A stretch of 7,504 nucleotides of DNA, taken from JAAYAY01 sp964429355. Its GTDB lineage: Bacteria > Planctomycetota > Planctomycetia > Pirellulales > Thermoguttaceae. The stretch's first letter is position 1; every line of letters begins with the position of its first letter. Position numbers and translations under genes: made by a program. Location of the stretch: assembly GCA_964429355.1 (NCBI GenBank), contig CAYSCH010000435.1, positions 1 through 7,504 on the forward strand. The letters run 5' to 3'. A model generated the notes under the pieces. It saw nothing but the letters and a program-made list of their open reading frames with translations, ran no database searches and was not told the origin of the DNA. Positions 1 through 7,148 of the stretch are shown piece after piece.

Positions 1-121
1 ACCGTTTTCCGCCCGTGGGAGACCTTTCTTGTGGTTTTGGGATAGGTCCTTAGAGTCGGACAGTCATCCGCGCCAACGGCATCCATGGTAATCCCGGCGT
101 CAACCCTGAACCCTGACAGCT

Positions 122-1099
122 CTACCCGTACCACGGCCGTGAGCGCTGCTGGGCCCGCTGGGCCAGGCGATTGAACATGTCGCAGTTTTCCGCGATCTGG
201 AAGTCGAACATCCCCACTCCCAGGAAGTCGGCGCCGCTGTCGAGGGCATGGGCAAACCCGCTCCGCGGCAGAATGGCGCCGGCCGCAAGGACCTTGAAGG
301 CGATCCACGGCTTCTTGACCTTGGCCATGTACTCGACGGTCTCCTCCGGATTGATGCACCACATGCTGTCGTCCCAGCCCTCGCCGCCGTCGAGCCAGAT
401 GTACTCCTTCCGTAAGGGTTGGGGCGTGGCGGTAAAGTAGTTGTCCTGATGGAGCGTCTTGACATAGAAGTCGCAAGGAATCCCCTGCTCCTCGCAGGCC
501 TTGACCACTTCCAGCGAGTGGCAGCCCACACCGATCGGTATATTGTGCTGTTTTGTCAGTTCCACCGCCTCGGCAATCAGGTCGACCCGTTTGAGCTGGG
601 TGAGCTTGTCGCCGGCAACGCCCCACACGTAGAGGGCGGCGCAGCCGTTGTCGACATTCTGGGCGATCTCGGCGTTCAACTTGCCTGCCACCTGGCCAAT
701 CTCGGGATGGATGCTGGGGATGATCTGCATCTTCCCGCCCCGCTCCTTGTTGTATTTGTAGATCAGGTTCGCCCCGCTCTCCAGAACCGTGTTGATGCCG
801 TTTTCCTCCGCCAACCGGAAGGTCTCAAAGATCTTCTCTTCCGTCACGTAGGCGCGGAACAGACAATTGACGTATTTCAGATCCCGTGCGTGCATGTAGC
901 CCGAAACCAGGTTTCCCCCCAACATCAGCCGGCTGATCTTGGCCTCGCCCAGTTTGCCGAAGAGCATCCCGCCCGCCGCGGCCTCCTCGCTCTCGGCCGC
1001 AGCAGCCTCCATCGCCTTGCCCAACGCATATGCCGATCCGGCCGCCGCCACGCAACGTCCCATCGCCGTACGTCGATTCACCTGCTTCGGATCGGCCAT
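122..1099 (-). CDS. Tat-signal aldo/keto-reductase-like TIM-barrel protein
   Basis: A 325-residue protein. The N-terminus has a twin-arginine motif (NRRTAMGR, residues 8-15) followed by an Ala-rich stretch to about residue 40, which suggests Tat export, although the hydrophobic core is short and Ala-rich. From about residue 46 the pattern (FGKLGEAKISRLMLGGN) matches the start of aldo/keto reductase barrels, followed by alternating helices and strands and a late glycine-rich strand-turn segment (ADFLGVGMFDF, 290-300). The classic reductase tetrad is not recognisable: the usual DTA-x-x-Y segment reads NTVLESGAN (103-111), and no clear Lys or His replaces the later members. I therefore call the fold but not the reaction. 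The start is supported by AAGGGG eight bases upstream (1108-1113). It is the third gene of a leftward set behind a sulfatase and a glycoside hydrolase, so a role in sugar processing is inferred. Alternatives are a sugar isomerase/epimerase-like barrel or a non-catalytic relative. Confidence 0.
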   Translation of the reverse strand: MADPKQVNRRTAMGRCVAAAGSAYALGKAMEAAAAESEEAAAGGMLFGKLGEAKISRLMLGGNLVSGYMHARDLKYVNCLFRAYVTEEKIFETFRLAEENGINTVLESGANLIYKYNKERGGKMQIIPSIHPEIGQVAGKLNAEIAQNVDNGCAALYVWGVAGDKLTQLKRVDLIAEAVELTKQHNIPIGVGCHSLEVVKACEEQGIPCDFYVKTLHQDNYFTATPQPLRKEYIWLDGGEGWDDSMWCINPEETVEYMAKVKKPWIAFKVLAAGAILPRSGFAHALDSGADFLGVGMFDFQIAENCDMFNRLAQRAQQRSRPWYG

Positions 1100-1222
1100 G
1101 CTTGATTCCCCTTCAAAGGTTCTTCAGTTCCAGATTTCGCCACACGCAGACACTTCTCGCGCGTCCCCGACTGGCCTGAGGATCCGGCCGACCGCGTCTG
1201 AGGCACAAGCAAGGCCAACAAT

Positions 1223-1237
1223 GACAGACCGTCTGTC
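1223..1237. repeat. Perfect 7-base inverted repeat
   Basis: GACAGAC and GTCTGTC flank a single central C, giving a perfect palindrome between the sulfatase stop and the barrel-protein start. The tiny loop makes a protein-binding operator as plausible as an RNA hairpin. No second copy was noticed in the window. It may also be chance. Confidence 0.3.
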
Positions 1238-1253
1238 CTCGCTTGCGCGCGGC

Positions 1254-1273
1254 GTGCGTGTCGGGGCACGCAC
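1254..1273 (-). terminator. Hairpin downstream of the sulfatase (no T-tract)
   Basis: GTGCGTG and CACGCAC form a perfect 7-bp GC-rich stem around a 6-base loop, lying 16-35 bases past the sulfatase stop codon. It is in the right place for a terminator or an mRNA-stabilising 3' hairpin, but no run of U follows it in the direction of transcription, so an intrinsic terminator is doubtful. If it attenuates transcription, the barrel gene downstream would be expressed less than the sulfatase. Confidence 0.3.
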
Positions 1274-1288
1274 CCGTAGGTTACCCGG

Positions 1289-3067
1289 TCACGGCACCTT
1301 TTTCAACACGACTCCCCGCACCTCCATGACCTGGCTTCCTGGAATGTTCAAGGCTCGCAACGTCAGCTTGTTGCGTCCCCTTGCGAGGCCCATCGTGCCC
1401 GCCACAAGGGGGCGGAAATCCTTCACGTAGGACTCGCTTCCCCGAGCGGCCCGATCCGACTCGGCACCGCGGAGCGGTGGGTCGTGAGCCTCGGAGACTT
1501 GCCCCGTGAGCACCACATCGCCCACGGACAATTCAAAAGTCGATCCCACATCGGCCGCCGGGCAGGTGTAGTAGACGCTTACCTCATAGCGGGCCGCTTG
1601 AAGGACTTCAACGTCCCAGGTGATCCGATCGTCCGTGCTCGACCAGTTCGTAAAATACGAACAGTTCGGCGCCTTGGCGCTCCGCTGCACCTTTCCCTCG
1701 GGCACACCGTCTCGAGCCGGCAGGATCGTCGGGTGATCGTCGAAACCGATTGGAAACGGCCGGTCATCTTTGGCGATGGACGGCAGCACGTCCTCTTCCC
1801 AATCAGCTACCGCCTTTCGCAGACTCGCCGCGAGCTCCGGTTTCTCGCCCGAGATATCCCGATCCTGACACGGATCGGCAACCATATCGTAGAGCGCCCC
1901 TTTCATGTCGAGCCGATACTGCTGCGTTCGTACGCTCACCCGGTTGTTCCAGTGGGAGAAGATCATCCGCTCGGGCCAGACCCCGTCGCTGCCGAAGAGC
2001 AGCGGCTTGACGCTCCGCCCGTCCAGCGGTTTTACCCCGACACGCTCGATGCCGGCCATGTCGGTGAGTGTGGGCAAGAGGTCGATGGCCCCGGCAATCT
2101 CTGGGATCACAGTGCCCGGCTGAATGTGCCCCGGCCAGCGGACGAGGCAGGGCACCCGTACGCCCCCCTCGTCGGTCGACCCCTTTTTGCCTTTCATTTC
2201 GCCGTTGAACCGCCAGGTGTTTGGCCCGTTGTCGGTGAAGAACACGACGATCGTGTTCTCGGCCAGCTTCAGTTCGTCGAGCTTCTCGAGCAGCCGTCCC
2301 ACATTCCAGTCGAGGTTCTCGACCATCGCCAGCGCGCACCGCGTTTCGTCCAGGTTCTCCTGCTCCGCATGGCTGCTCCGCAAGCGGATGCGGCTCTCGG
2401 GAAATCGCTCATAAAACCGGTCGGGCACCTGGAATGGTGAATGGGGCGTGTTGTAGGGCACGTAGCAGAAGAAGGGGTGCTGGCGGTTCTCTTCCAGAAA
2501 CCGGATCGCATGATCGGTCAGGTCGTCGATCATGAACCCCTTTCCCTCGACGATCTGGCCATTGTGGTCCATAGGCGTATCGAAATAATGCCCCCAGTGG
2601 CCGGAGGTGAACCCGTAGTACTCGTCGAACCCGCGGGCGAGCGGGTGGTAGGGGAACTGGGTGCCGTTGTGCCACTTGCCGAAAGCGCCGGTCGCATAGC
2701 CAGCCGCCTTGAACGATTCGGCGATCGTCTTCTCGTCAAGGTTCAATCGCTCTGCCCCGGTGGTGACGCCGTGGACCCCGCCCCGCGGATGGTAGCGGCC
2801 GGTGAGAAACTCGGCTCGGGTGGGCGCACAGACCGGTGAGACATAGAACCGCTCAAACAGGGCCCCGTCGTGCCCCAGCGAGTCGATGTGGGGCGTTTCC
2901 AGGTTCGTATTTCCGTGGATGCCAAGGTCCCCCCAGCCCTGATCGTCGGTCAGGATCACCAGCACGTTGGGCCGCTCGGCGGCCTGAACGGAACGGCCGA
3001 TCACGCCGGATGCGGTGCAAACCACCAGGAGCAGAACAGCGCGTCGGTATACGGAACTGGGGTTCAT
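1289..3067 (-). CDS. Secreted Cys-type sulfatase (arylsulfatase family) with C-terminal accessory domain
   Basis: A 592-residue type I sulfatase that hydrolyses sulfate esters. Residues 1-30 form a signal peptide (VYRRA, then a hydrophobic run, ending VQAAE). The catalytic domain spans about 33-430. D41 and D42 (LTDDQGWGD) are metal ligands. C80 lies in CAPTRAEFLTGR, the C-x-P-x-R signature whose Cys is converted to formylglycine. Also present are GKWH (K131, H133), TPHSP (H209) and FTDNGPN (D279, N280), followed by a Lys-rich segment and EGGVRVP-like DEGGVRVP (299-306). Residues about 450-592 form a beta-rich accessory domain (YEVSVYYTCP, ITWDVEV) resembling galactose-binding-like modules. 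Cys-type sulfatases need a separate formylglycine-generating enzyme, which is not in this window. The gene starts 43 bases after the glycoside hydrolase stop, so co-transcription is likely. The start has GAGA six bases upstream. The sulfated substrate cannot be read from the sequence. Confidence 0.96.
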   Translation of the reverse strand: MNPSSVYRRAVLLLVVCTASGVIGRSVQAAERPNVLVILTDDQGWGDLGIHGNTNLETPHIDSLGHDGALFERFYVSPVCAPTRAEFLTGRYHPRGGVHGVTTGAERLNLDEKTIAESFKAAGYATGAFGKWHNGTQFPYHPLARGFDEYYGFTSGHWGHYFDTPMDHNGQIVEGKGFMIDDLTDHAIRFLEENRQHPFFCYVPYNTPHSPFQVPDRFYERFPESRIRLRSSHAEQENLDETRCALAMVENLDWNVGRLLEKLDELKLAENTIVVFFTDNGPNTWRFNGEMKGKKGSTDEGGVRVPCLVRWPGHIQPGTVIPEIAGAIDLLPTLTDMAGIERVGVKPLDGRSVKPLLFGSDGVWPERMIFSHWNNRVSVRTQQYRLDMKGALYDMVADPCQDRDISGEKPELAASLRKAVADWEEDVLPSIAKDDRPFPIGFDDHPTILPARDGVPEGKVQRSAKAPNCSYFTNWSSTDDRITWDVEVLQAARYEVSVYYTCPAADVGSTFELSVGDVVLTGQVSEAHDPPLRGAESDRAARGSESYVKDFRPLVAGTMGLARGRNKLTLRALNIPGSQVMEVRGVVLKKVP

Positions 3068-3071
3068 GGGG

Positions 3072-3088
3072 AATCTCGCAGAGAGATT
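3072..3088 (-). promoter_or_regulatory. Inverted repeat covering the sulfatase ribosome binding site
   Basis: In the mRNA, AAUCUC and GAGAUU form a 6-bp stem around a 5-base loop. The 3' arm contains the GAGA that is the only plausible Shine-Dalgarno sequence for the sulfatase ATG, at six bases spacing. The 43-base gap to the upstream stop codon is short enough for ribosomes finishing the glycoside hydrolase to open the hairpin, so translational coupling is possible. The stem is AU-containing and weak, and could be chance. Confidence 0.3.
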
Positions 3089-3110
3089 GTGTGGACTTTC
3101 GGAACAGAGT

Positions 3111-6062
3111 CTATCTCATCTGGACCAGAGAGGCGCTCTGGATCTCGACGCCGTGAGGCAACCGGGCGCGATCGCCGTAGAGCCAGGCGCCAAAACAGAA
3201 ATTAACGGCCGAAAGGCTATCGAGCCGGAGCCCGTCCTGGTCTCCGCCGCGTCCCTGCGGATGCGCCCAATGGCCGAAAAATCTGAGGCGATCCAGCGGC
3301 ACCACGATCGGTTGCCACTGGCGGGTGATCGGAACGACGGTCCCCCATGCGGCTGAATCACGTTCGATCAGGGCGATTTCCATCTGGTCGGTTTGGGGCT
3401 GTGTTGCCCGGACAACGATCTCCAGCCCGTCGTAGCGCGCTGATCCGCCGAGAAAGAGCGACAGGTTCTCCGAAACCGTCTGGCGGTAGGAGATGCTGCT
3501 CGGCGGTGGCCCAAACCCGTTCGTCCAGATCCGCTCCGCCTGGCGGCCCGGCCGACAGCCACGCACCAGTTGCTGGTGCCGATCGTCCTGTCCGTTGGTC
3601 GACACGGGACGCTCACCCGCGGCGAACAGCAGGAGCGGCCCGTCCGCTTCCGACACCTCGATCTTCCACCCCGGCCGGCTGGCCTCCAGCCATACCCGCT
3701 CCAGCTCGTATCCATGCGCCTGTTGGCTGTTTTCGCCATAGAGCCACGCGCCGAACACGAAGCTGAGCTTGTCCAAAGCCTTCAAATCGGGCTTTCCGGC
3801 GGCAGTACCCCACAGGGGCCGCAGCTTTTGGAGGGGAACGCGAATATCGTTCCACTCCGGCCAGAGCGGAATGTCCGTTCCATAGGCCTTGCCGTCCCGC
3901 TCGACAAGACCGATCTCCACCCGGTCGGTAACCTCCTGGGTAGCCCTGGCTCGAACCACCAGCGTGTCGTACGGCTGGCCAGTCGCCTCGGCCGGCAGCC
4001 GAAAGCCGCCCGCCCCAGAAGCATTGAACCCCGGCGAGGTTACTCGCAACAGCTTTCCGTCGACGACCTCCGCCCGGCAGCCGGTTGGATCGTGCATCTC
4101 GGCCGGCAGGTCGGCACGGATCGTGCATAGGGTGAATGGCTCCGGCAGTTCCGTTATGGTTTCGGTACCGTGAGACATCCACTTCGTTCCATCGGCCATG
4201 TCCACCACGAGGCGAGCCGTGAGTGTTCCCGATCCGATTCTATCGCCGGGCACTTCCATTCCGTAGACGTAGGGAGCGATTCTGGGGAGCGGCATGCCAT
4301 CCTGCCCGTCGAATTGAAGATAGACCTGCCTGATTCCGGTCGCCGCCACGTTCACCCGGACGGGCATCGCCACGCCTTCCCGCCAGCGACTGGCCGCCTG
4401 CCACCAGACGGCCGGCTCGCTGTACTCCGGCCGCGGGGCCCAGAAATCGTGGACCACATGGTCTGGAATCGTCCCCCCTTCGCGAACGAGAGCATACACG
4501 CCGGGCTCAACCGAGAAGCACCCGCCGGCGTCGGCGACGAGTGGCCCCCCGCTCGTCGGGGCGAACTGTCGAACTTGAAACCGCTCGCCCAGGTCCGGGA
4601 GTCGAACGCAGATCGTGTGACGATCCCACAGCACTCGCGATACTTCGCGCTCAAGACTCGTCGGCGCAAAAGGATCGTCGACCCAAATGGCGTCCGGATA
4701 GACGGTCAACAACCATTGTCCCGCCGCCAACCTATTGAGGAAGTAAGCCCCCGTACCTTCGTAGCGAACGACCGGCGAACTTCCGCAACCCGCCACACGC
4801 TCGAGATGGTCCGGAGACGGGGGCGCGAGGTCCGTGTCGTTGGCATAGAGAAACGTCGTCTCCGTCCGCATCACGCTCACGTCGCGCTCGTAGTCGAGAT
4901 CGAAGGGGCCGAACGTGGCGTTGGCGGGATACCTGCCCGGCGGCGCCAGCCGCGGGGTCTCGCGAAAGGCCTCGGCTGCGATCGCGAAGCTGACCGTCTT
5001 GCCCGGTGCGTAAATCAGGTTGAGATAGTGGGTGCACCAGCCGTAATTGCAGGCGGCCAGGGGCGTGGGATCGTACTGGAATTGTGTCGCGATCTGTGCT
5101 CCGCCGCTTCGGAAGGCCCTGGCCATGGCCGGATACATCACGCGTCCGGGAACGTCTGCCGCGTCGAACTCGTAGACGATCTTCGCCTTGCCCTCCAGAC
5201 ACGGCAGCCGCATCTGCGGATAGTCGTCGACCGCCGGAAGGTAGTTGGCTCTCAGGCAGCCTCCGGAAACCAGGCCCGTCGGGTACCAGCCGAATGAGCA
5301 GCCTTCAATTGATGATTTGCCAACCGATTCTTCGCGGTTCGACCAGCCGTTGTAGAAGATCGGCTGCCGTGACCCGGTGTCCCGGACAGCCTCGGCCAGA
5401 TCTTCGATATACAGCTGCACGTCGTCCACAGTGGTTGCGTCGTCGTAGAGCGGTTCGTTGATCAGCTCGATCGCAACGATCGCCGGATCGTCCTTGTACG
5501 CCCTCTTCGTATACGGATTGACGTGCTCCATGAACTGCCGCAGATATCTCTGCTGGGCCTGACGGGCCTCCCGTTTGGTGAGCATCTCGGGCTTGGTGTA
5601 GAGGGAGGAAAATCCTCCGTCGGGCGAATGATAATGCCACCAGGCGATCGGCGTGAGCACCGTGTAGATGTGGCGCCGCTTGCACACGGCTACCAGATAG
5701 TCGAACAGGTCGAGATGCTCATTTTCGAGCAGGTTGCCCTCCCGGTCGCTGATCTGCCGGTCGAAGACGTGAAGCCTGATCACATCGAGTTCCAACTGAT
5801 CGAAGTGGGCCACGTCGCGATCGATCGAGCGGCGATGGTCTTCGCCGAGCCGTGCAAGCCCCTCATAGTCGGCCGTGAACGGCGTGTAGTAGTTGACGCC
5901 GAACAGGGCAATCTCGCTCTGGTCGTCTCGCCAGCGAAGCACTCCGCTTTCATCGACGTAAGACCAGCGCTGCGCCGCTCCTGTGACATTGCCGATCGAA
6001 GCGGCAAGACTGGTGACCAGGAATATCAGGGGCAGGCGAAGAGAACAGGCGTCGCGAAACAT
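3111..6062 (-). CDS. Secreted multidomain glycoside hydrolase, clan GH-A (GH5-like)
   Basis: A 983-residue exported enzyme predicted to cleave beta-glycosidic bonds. Residues 1-29 are a signal peptide. About 32-370 is a (beta/alpha)8 barrel: FGVNYY (54-59), VIRLHVFD (94-101), then IELINEP (198-204) with E203 as acid/base, and IVYEFDAAD (295-303) with E298 as nucleophile. This N-E-P plus late Glu arrangement is the hallmark of clan GH-A. After the barrel come a beta-sandwich (about 385-527), an Ig/Fn3-like segment (about 535-640), and two related beta-sandwich modules (cores about 698-795 and 877-980) that look like carbohydrate-binding or galactose-binding-like domains. GAGG lies five bases before the ATG. 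It leads a minus-strand set with a sulfatase 43 bases downstream, which suggests a sulfated glycan target, but the exact family and substrate are not determined. GH2-, GH42- or GH5-related assignments should be kept open. Confidence 0.9.
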   Translation of the reverse strand: MFRDACSLRLPLIFLVTSLAASIGNVTGAAQRWSYVDESGVLRWRDDQSEIALFGVNYYTPFTADYEGLARLGEDHRRSIDRDVAHFDQLELDVIRLHVFDRQISDREGNLLENEHLDLFDYLVAVCKRRHIYTVLTPIAWWHYHSPDGGFSSLYTKPEMLTKREARQAQQRYLRQFMEHVNPYTKRAYKDDPAIVAIELINEPLYDDATTVDDVQLYIEDLAEAVRDTGSRQPIFYNGWSNREESVGKSSIEGCSFGWYPTGLVSGGCLRANYLPAVDDYPQMRLPCLEGKAKIVYEFDAADVPGRVMYPAMARAFRSGGAQIATQFQYDPTPLAACNYGWCTHYLNLIYAPGKTVSFAIAAEAFRETPRLAPPGRYPANATFGPFDLDYERDVSVMRTETTFLYANDTDLAPPSPDHLERVAGCGSSPVVRYEGTGAYFLNRLAAGQWLLTVYPDAIWVDDPFAPTSLEREVSRVLWDRHTICVRLPDLGERFQVRQFAPTSGGPLVADAGGCFSVEPGVYALVREGGTIPDHVVHDFWAPRPEYSEPAVWWQAASRWREGVAMPVRVNVAATGIRQVYLQFDGQDGMPLPRIAPYVYGMEVPGDRIGSGTLTARLVVDMADGTKWMSHGTETITELPEPFTLCTIRADLPAEMHDPTGCRAEVVDGKLLRVTSPGFNASGAGGFRLPAEATGQPYDTLVVRARATQEVTDRVEIGLVERDGKAYGTDIPLWPEWNDIRVPLQKLRPLWGTAAGKPDLKALDKLSFVFGAWLYGENSQQAHGYELERVWLEASRPGWKIEVSEADGPLLLFAAGERPVSTNGQDDRHQQLVRGCRPGRQAERIWTNGFGPPPSSISYRQTVSENLSLFLGGSARYDGLEIVVRATQPQTDQMEIALIERDSAAWGTVVPITRQWQPIVVPLDRLRFFGHWAHPQGRGGDQDGLRLDSLSAVNFCFGAWLYGDRARLPHGVEIQSASLVQMR
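3123..3971 (-). repeat. Tandem duplicated C-terminal domain inside the glycoside hydrolase
   Basis: Protein residues 698-795 and 877-980 are copies of one module. Both open with YD-x-L, share RATQ, TD, EI-x-L, ERD and W-x-x-I-x-VPL, and end with FGAWLYG. By eye about half of the first 51 aligned positions are identical. The DNA is also visibly similar at the conserved end: bases near 3174-3191 and 3735-3752 differ at only a few positions. The second copy carries a longer insert between VPL and the FGAWLYG block. The architecture suggests duplication of a glycan-binding sandwich, which would raise avidity for a polymer. Confidence 0.85.
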
Positions 6063-6103
6063 GGAAACCTCGAACCAGCAGAACTGGAGGATTGTTGCCG
6101 CCC

Positions 6104-6132
6104 ATTTTCCCCGGGCGTACGCCGCATCGCAA
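6104..6132 (-). promoter_or_regulatory. Candidate sigma-70-like promoter for the glycoside hydrolase set
   Basis: On the minus strand TTGCGA (6132-6127) is separated by 17 bases from GAAAAT (6109-6104). Each box matches the consensus at four of six positions. Transcription would begin about 35 bases before the ATG at 6062. This is a weak pattern-only call, and planctomycete promoters often diverge from the E. coli consensus. Confidence 0.22.
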
Positions 6133-6164
6133 GTCGGCTGTATCGAATCACCCGCTGCGGGGGC

Positions 6165-6193
6165 TTGCCATCCGAGTCAATCCGCCGCAAAAT
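6165..6193 (+). promoter_or_regulatory. Candidate sigma-70-like promoter for the thymidylate synthase gene
   Basis: TTGCCA (6165-6170, five of six consensus positions) is followed after 17 bases by CAAAAT (6188-6193, four of six). A transcript would start near 6200, giving a leader of about 40 bases to the ATG at 6243. It would leave the in-frame ATGs at 6210 and 6219 inside the transcript. It lies back to back with the candidate promoter for the leftward genes. Confidence 0.3.
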
Positions 6194-6242
6194 GGCCGCC
6201 TTGTCGAGTATGCAACACATGGAGCGCAGGGAAAACAGTGTC

Positions 6243-7082
6243 ATGAGTGGAATTCCCGTCCTCACCGCTGGCGGTCAGAGCATTGCCGAAGCCTGGGAGA
6301 ATTCGCTTCTCGAACTCTACCGATCGGGCTGCAACATCAAAACGCAGTACGACAGGCCCGACGATCCCCCCAGCAAGGACGCCACGATGCTCCTGACGGT
6401 CGGAGATCCGGGCGCCGAGCCCAGGATCCATCGCGATTTCCCGGGCGGGTTCGAGGAACTCCAGGAATATGTCATGGAGGTCTGCGATGGGATCAAGGAC
6501 CACCTCGTCCGCAACCCGGACGACGAAACGGATACCCGTTGGGAATACACCTATCACCAGCGTCTGTTCGCCTACCAGGTCCCCACGCTCGAGCCGTTCG
6601 ACCAGATCGAAGGCATTGCCGCCCAACTGGCCAAGACCCCGTACACTCGCCGGGCCCAGGCCATCACCTGGAAGGTCTGGGAAGACTGCTCCTGCTACGA
6701 TCCGGCGTGCCTGCAGAGCATCTGGTGCCGTATCACGGAGGAGGAAGGTCGATCGTTTCTGAGCATGAACGTGCGATTCCGGTCCAACGACGCCTACAAG
6801 GCTGCATTCATGAACATCTTCGCGCTGACTCACCTCCAGCAGCGGATCGCGGCGCGAGTCACGGAGCTCTCGGGACGGCCCGTGGCCGTGGGTCGTTACG
6901 TCCACATGGCCGACAGCTACCATATCTACGGCAGCAATCTTGCCGAATTCGAAGGGCGATTCCTGGGCGCGATTCAGAAGCGGACCTTTGAGCAGCGGAC
7001 GATGCGGTATGAGGACGTCCGCGATATCATGGAACAGGCCCGTCCCGCCATCCTCGAGAAGGCCGCGAAAATGGGGCGATGA
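6243..7082 (+). CDS. Thymidylate synthase family protein (non-canonical ThyA-like)
   Basis: A 279-residue cytosolic protein that probably converts dUMP to dTMP using methylenetetrahydrofolate. It is recognised by the ordered active-site pattern. YTYHQRL (102-108) resembles the Y-x-x-x-R/W region. RAQAITWK (137-144) is followed by DPACLQSIW with nucleophile Cys156. RFRSND (178-183) supplies the phosphate-binding Arg-Ser and the Asp. N191 falls at the position of E. coli N177, which selects uracil over cytosine; dCMP hydroxymethylases have Asp there. HIYGSN (227-232) corresponds to the H-x-Y that contacts the ribose. The protein is diverged from E. coli ThyA: the nucleophile is in P-A-C-L rather than P-C-H, and the C-terminus (ILEKAAKMGR) lacks the usual closing tail. 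It is closer in style to archaeal-type members. The ATG at 6243 has AGGG 11 bases upstream. In-frame ATGs at 6210 and 6219 are alternative starts. It is divergent from the glycosidase set and probably functionally unrelated to it. Confidence 0.85.
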   Translation: MSGIPVLTAGGQSIAEAWENSLLELYRSGCNIKTQYDRPDDPPSKDATMLLTVGDPGAEPRIHRDFPGGFEELQEYVMEVCDGIKDHLVRNPDDETDTRWEYTYHQRLFAYQVPTLEPFDQIEGIAAQLAKTPYTRRAQAITWKVWEDCSCYDPACLQSIWCRITEEEGRSFLSMNVRFRSNDAYKAAFMNIFALTHLQQRIAARVTELSGRPVAVGRYVHMADSYHIYGSNLAEFEGRFLGAIQKRTFEQRTMRYEDVRDIMEQARPAILEKAAKMGR

Positions 7083-7102
7083 TCCGGCCCTTACGGGTCA
7101 TC
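7078..7102 (+). terminator. Hairpin overlapping the thymidylate synthase stop codon
   Basis: GATGATCC (7078-7085) pairs with GGGTCATC (7095-7102), one pair being G-U, with a possible extra G-C pair closing the loop. It sits between convergent genes, where a terminator is expected, but there is no T-run after it. A second weaker stem (7103-7108 with 7124-7129) follows. Factor-dependent termination or 3'-end protection is as likely as intrinsic termination. Confidence 0.25.
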
Positions 7103-7148
7103 CAAGACTTTGCCCACCCACTTGTCTTGATCGGAGCCGGGCTTCCCT

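Noticed and set aside
1..86. Minus-strand ATG at 86 opening a 28-codon frame that runs off the left edge
   Set aside because: It could be the start of a fourth gene, but it is too short to judge, has only a weak GGGA upstream, and has no recognisable motif.
100..119. AACCCTG direct repeat just past the barrel-protein stop
   Set aside because: Only two 7-base copies; too short to separate from chance.
419..1105. Plus-strand open frame of 228 codons
   Set aside because: It lies antisense to the barrel-protein gene, shows no recognisable domain, and has the composition expected from the complementary strand of GC-rich coding DNA.
1078..1269. Minus-strand 63-codon frame upstream of and overlapping the barrel-protein start
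   Set aside because: Low-complexity Arg/Ser-rich translation with no motif. It also spans the palindrome and most of the hairpin in the gap.
1484..2440. Plus-strand open frame of 318 codons
   Set aside because: It is wholly antisense to the sulfatase, whose motifs are unambiguous, and the translation is rich in Arg, Pro and His with no family signature.
4170..5297. Plus-strand open frame of 375 codons
   Set aside because: It is antisense to the glycoside hydrolase, including the region encoding the catalytic barrel, and has no domain resemblance.
5523..6242. Long N-terminal extension of the thymidylate synthase frame
   Set aside because: The frame stays open upstream through the glycoside hydrolase gene on the other strand, but the extension has no recognisable domain and the family starts near the ATG at 6243.
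6177..6923. Minus-strand open frame of 248 codons
   Set aside because: It is antisense to the thymidylate synthase gene, which has conserved active-site motifs in order. The reverse frame has none.
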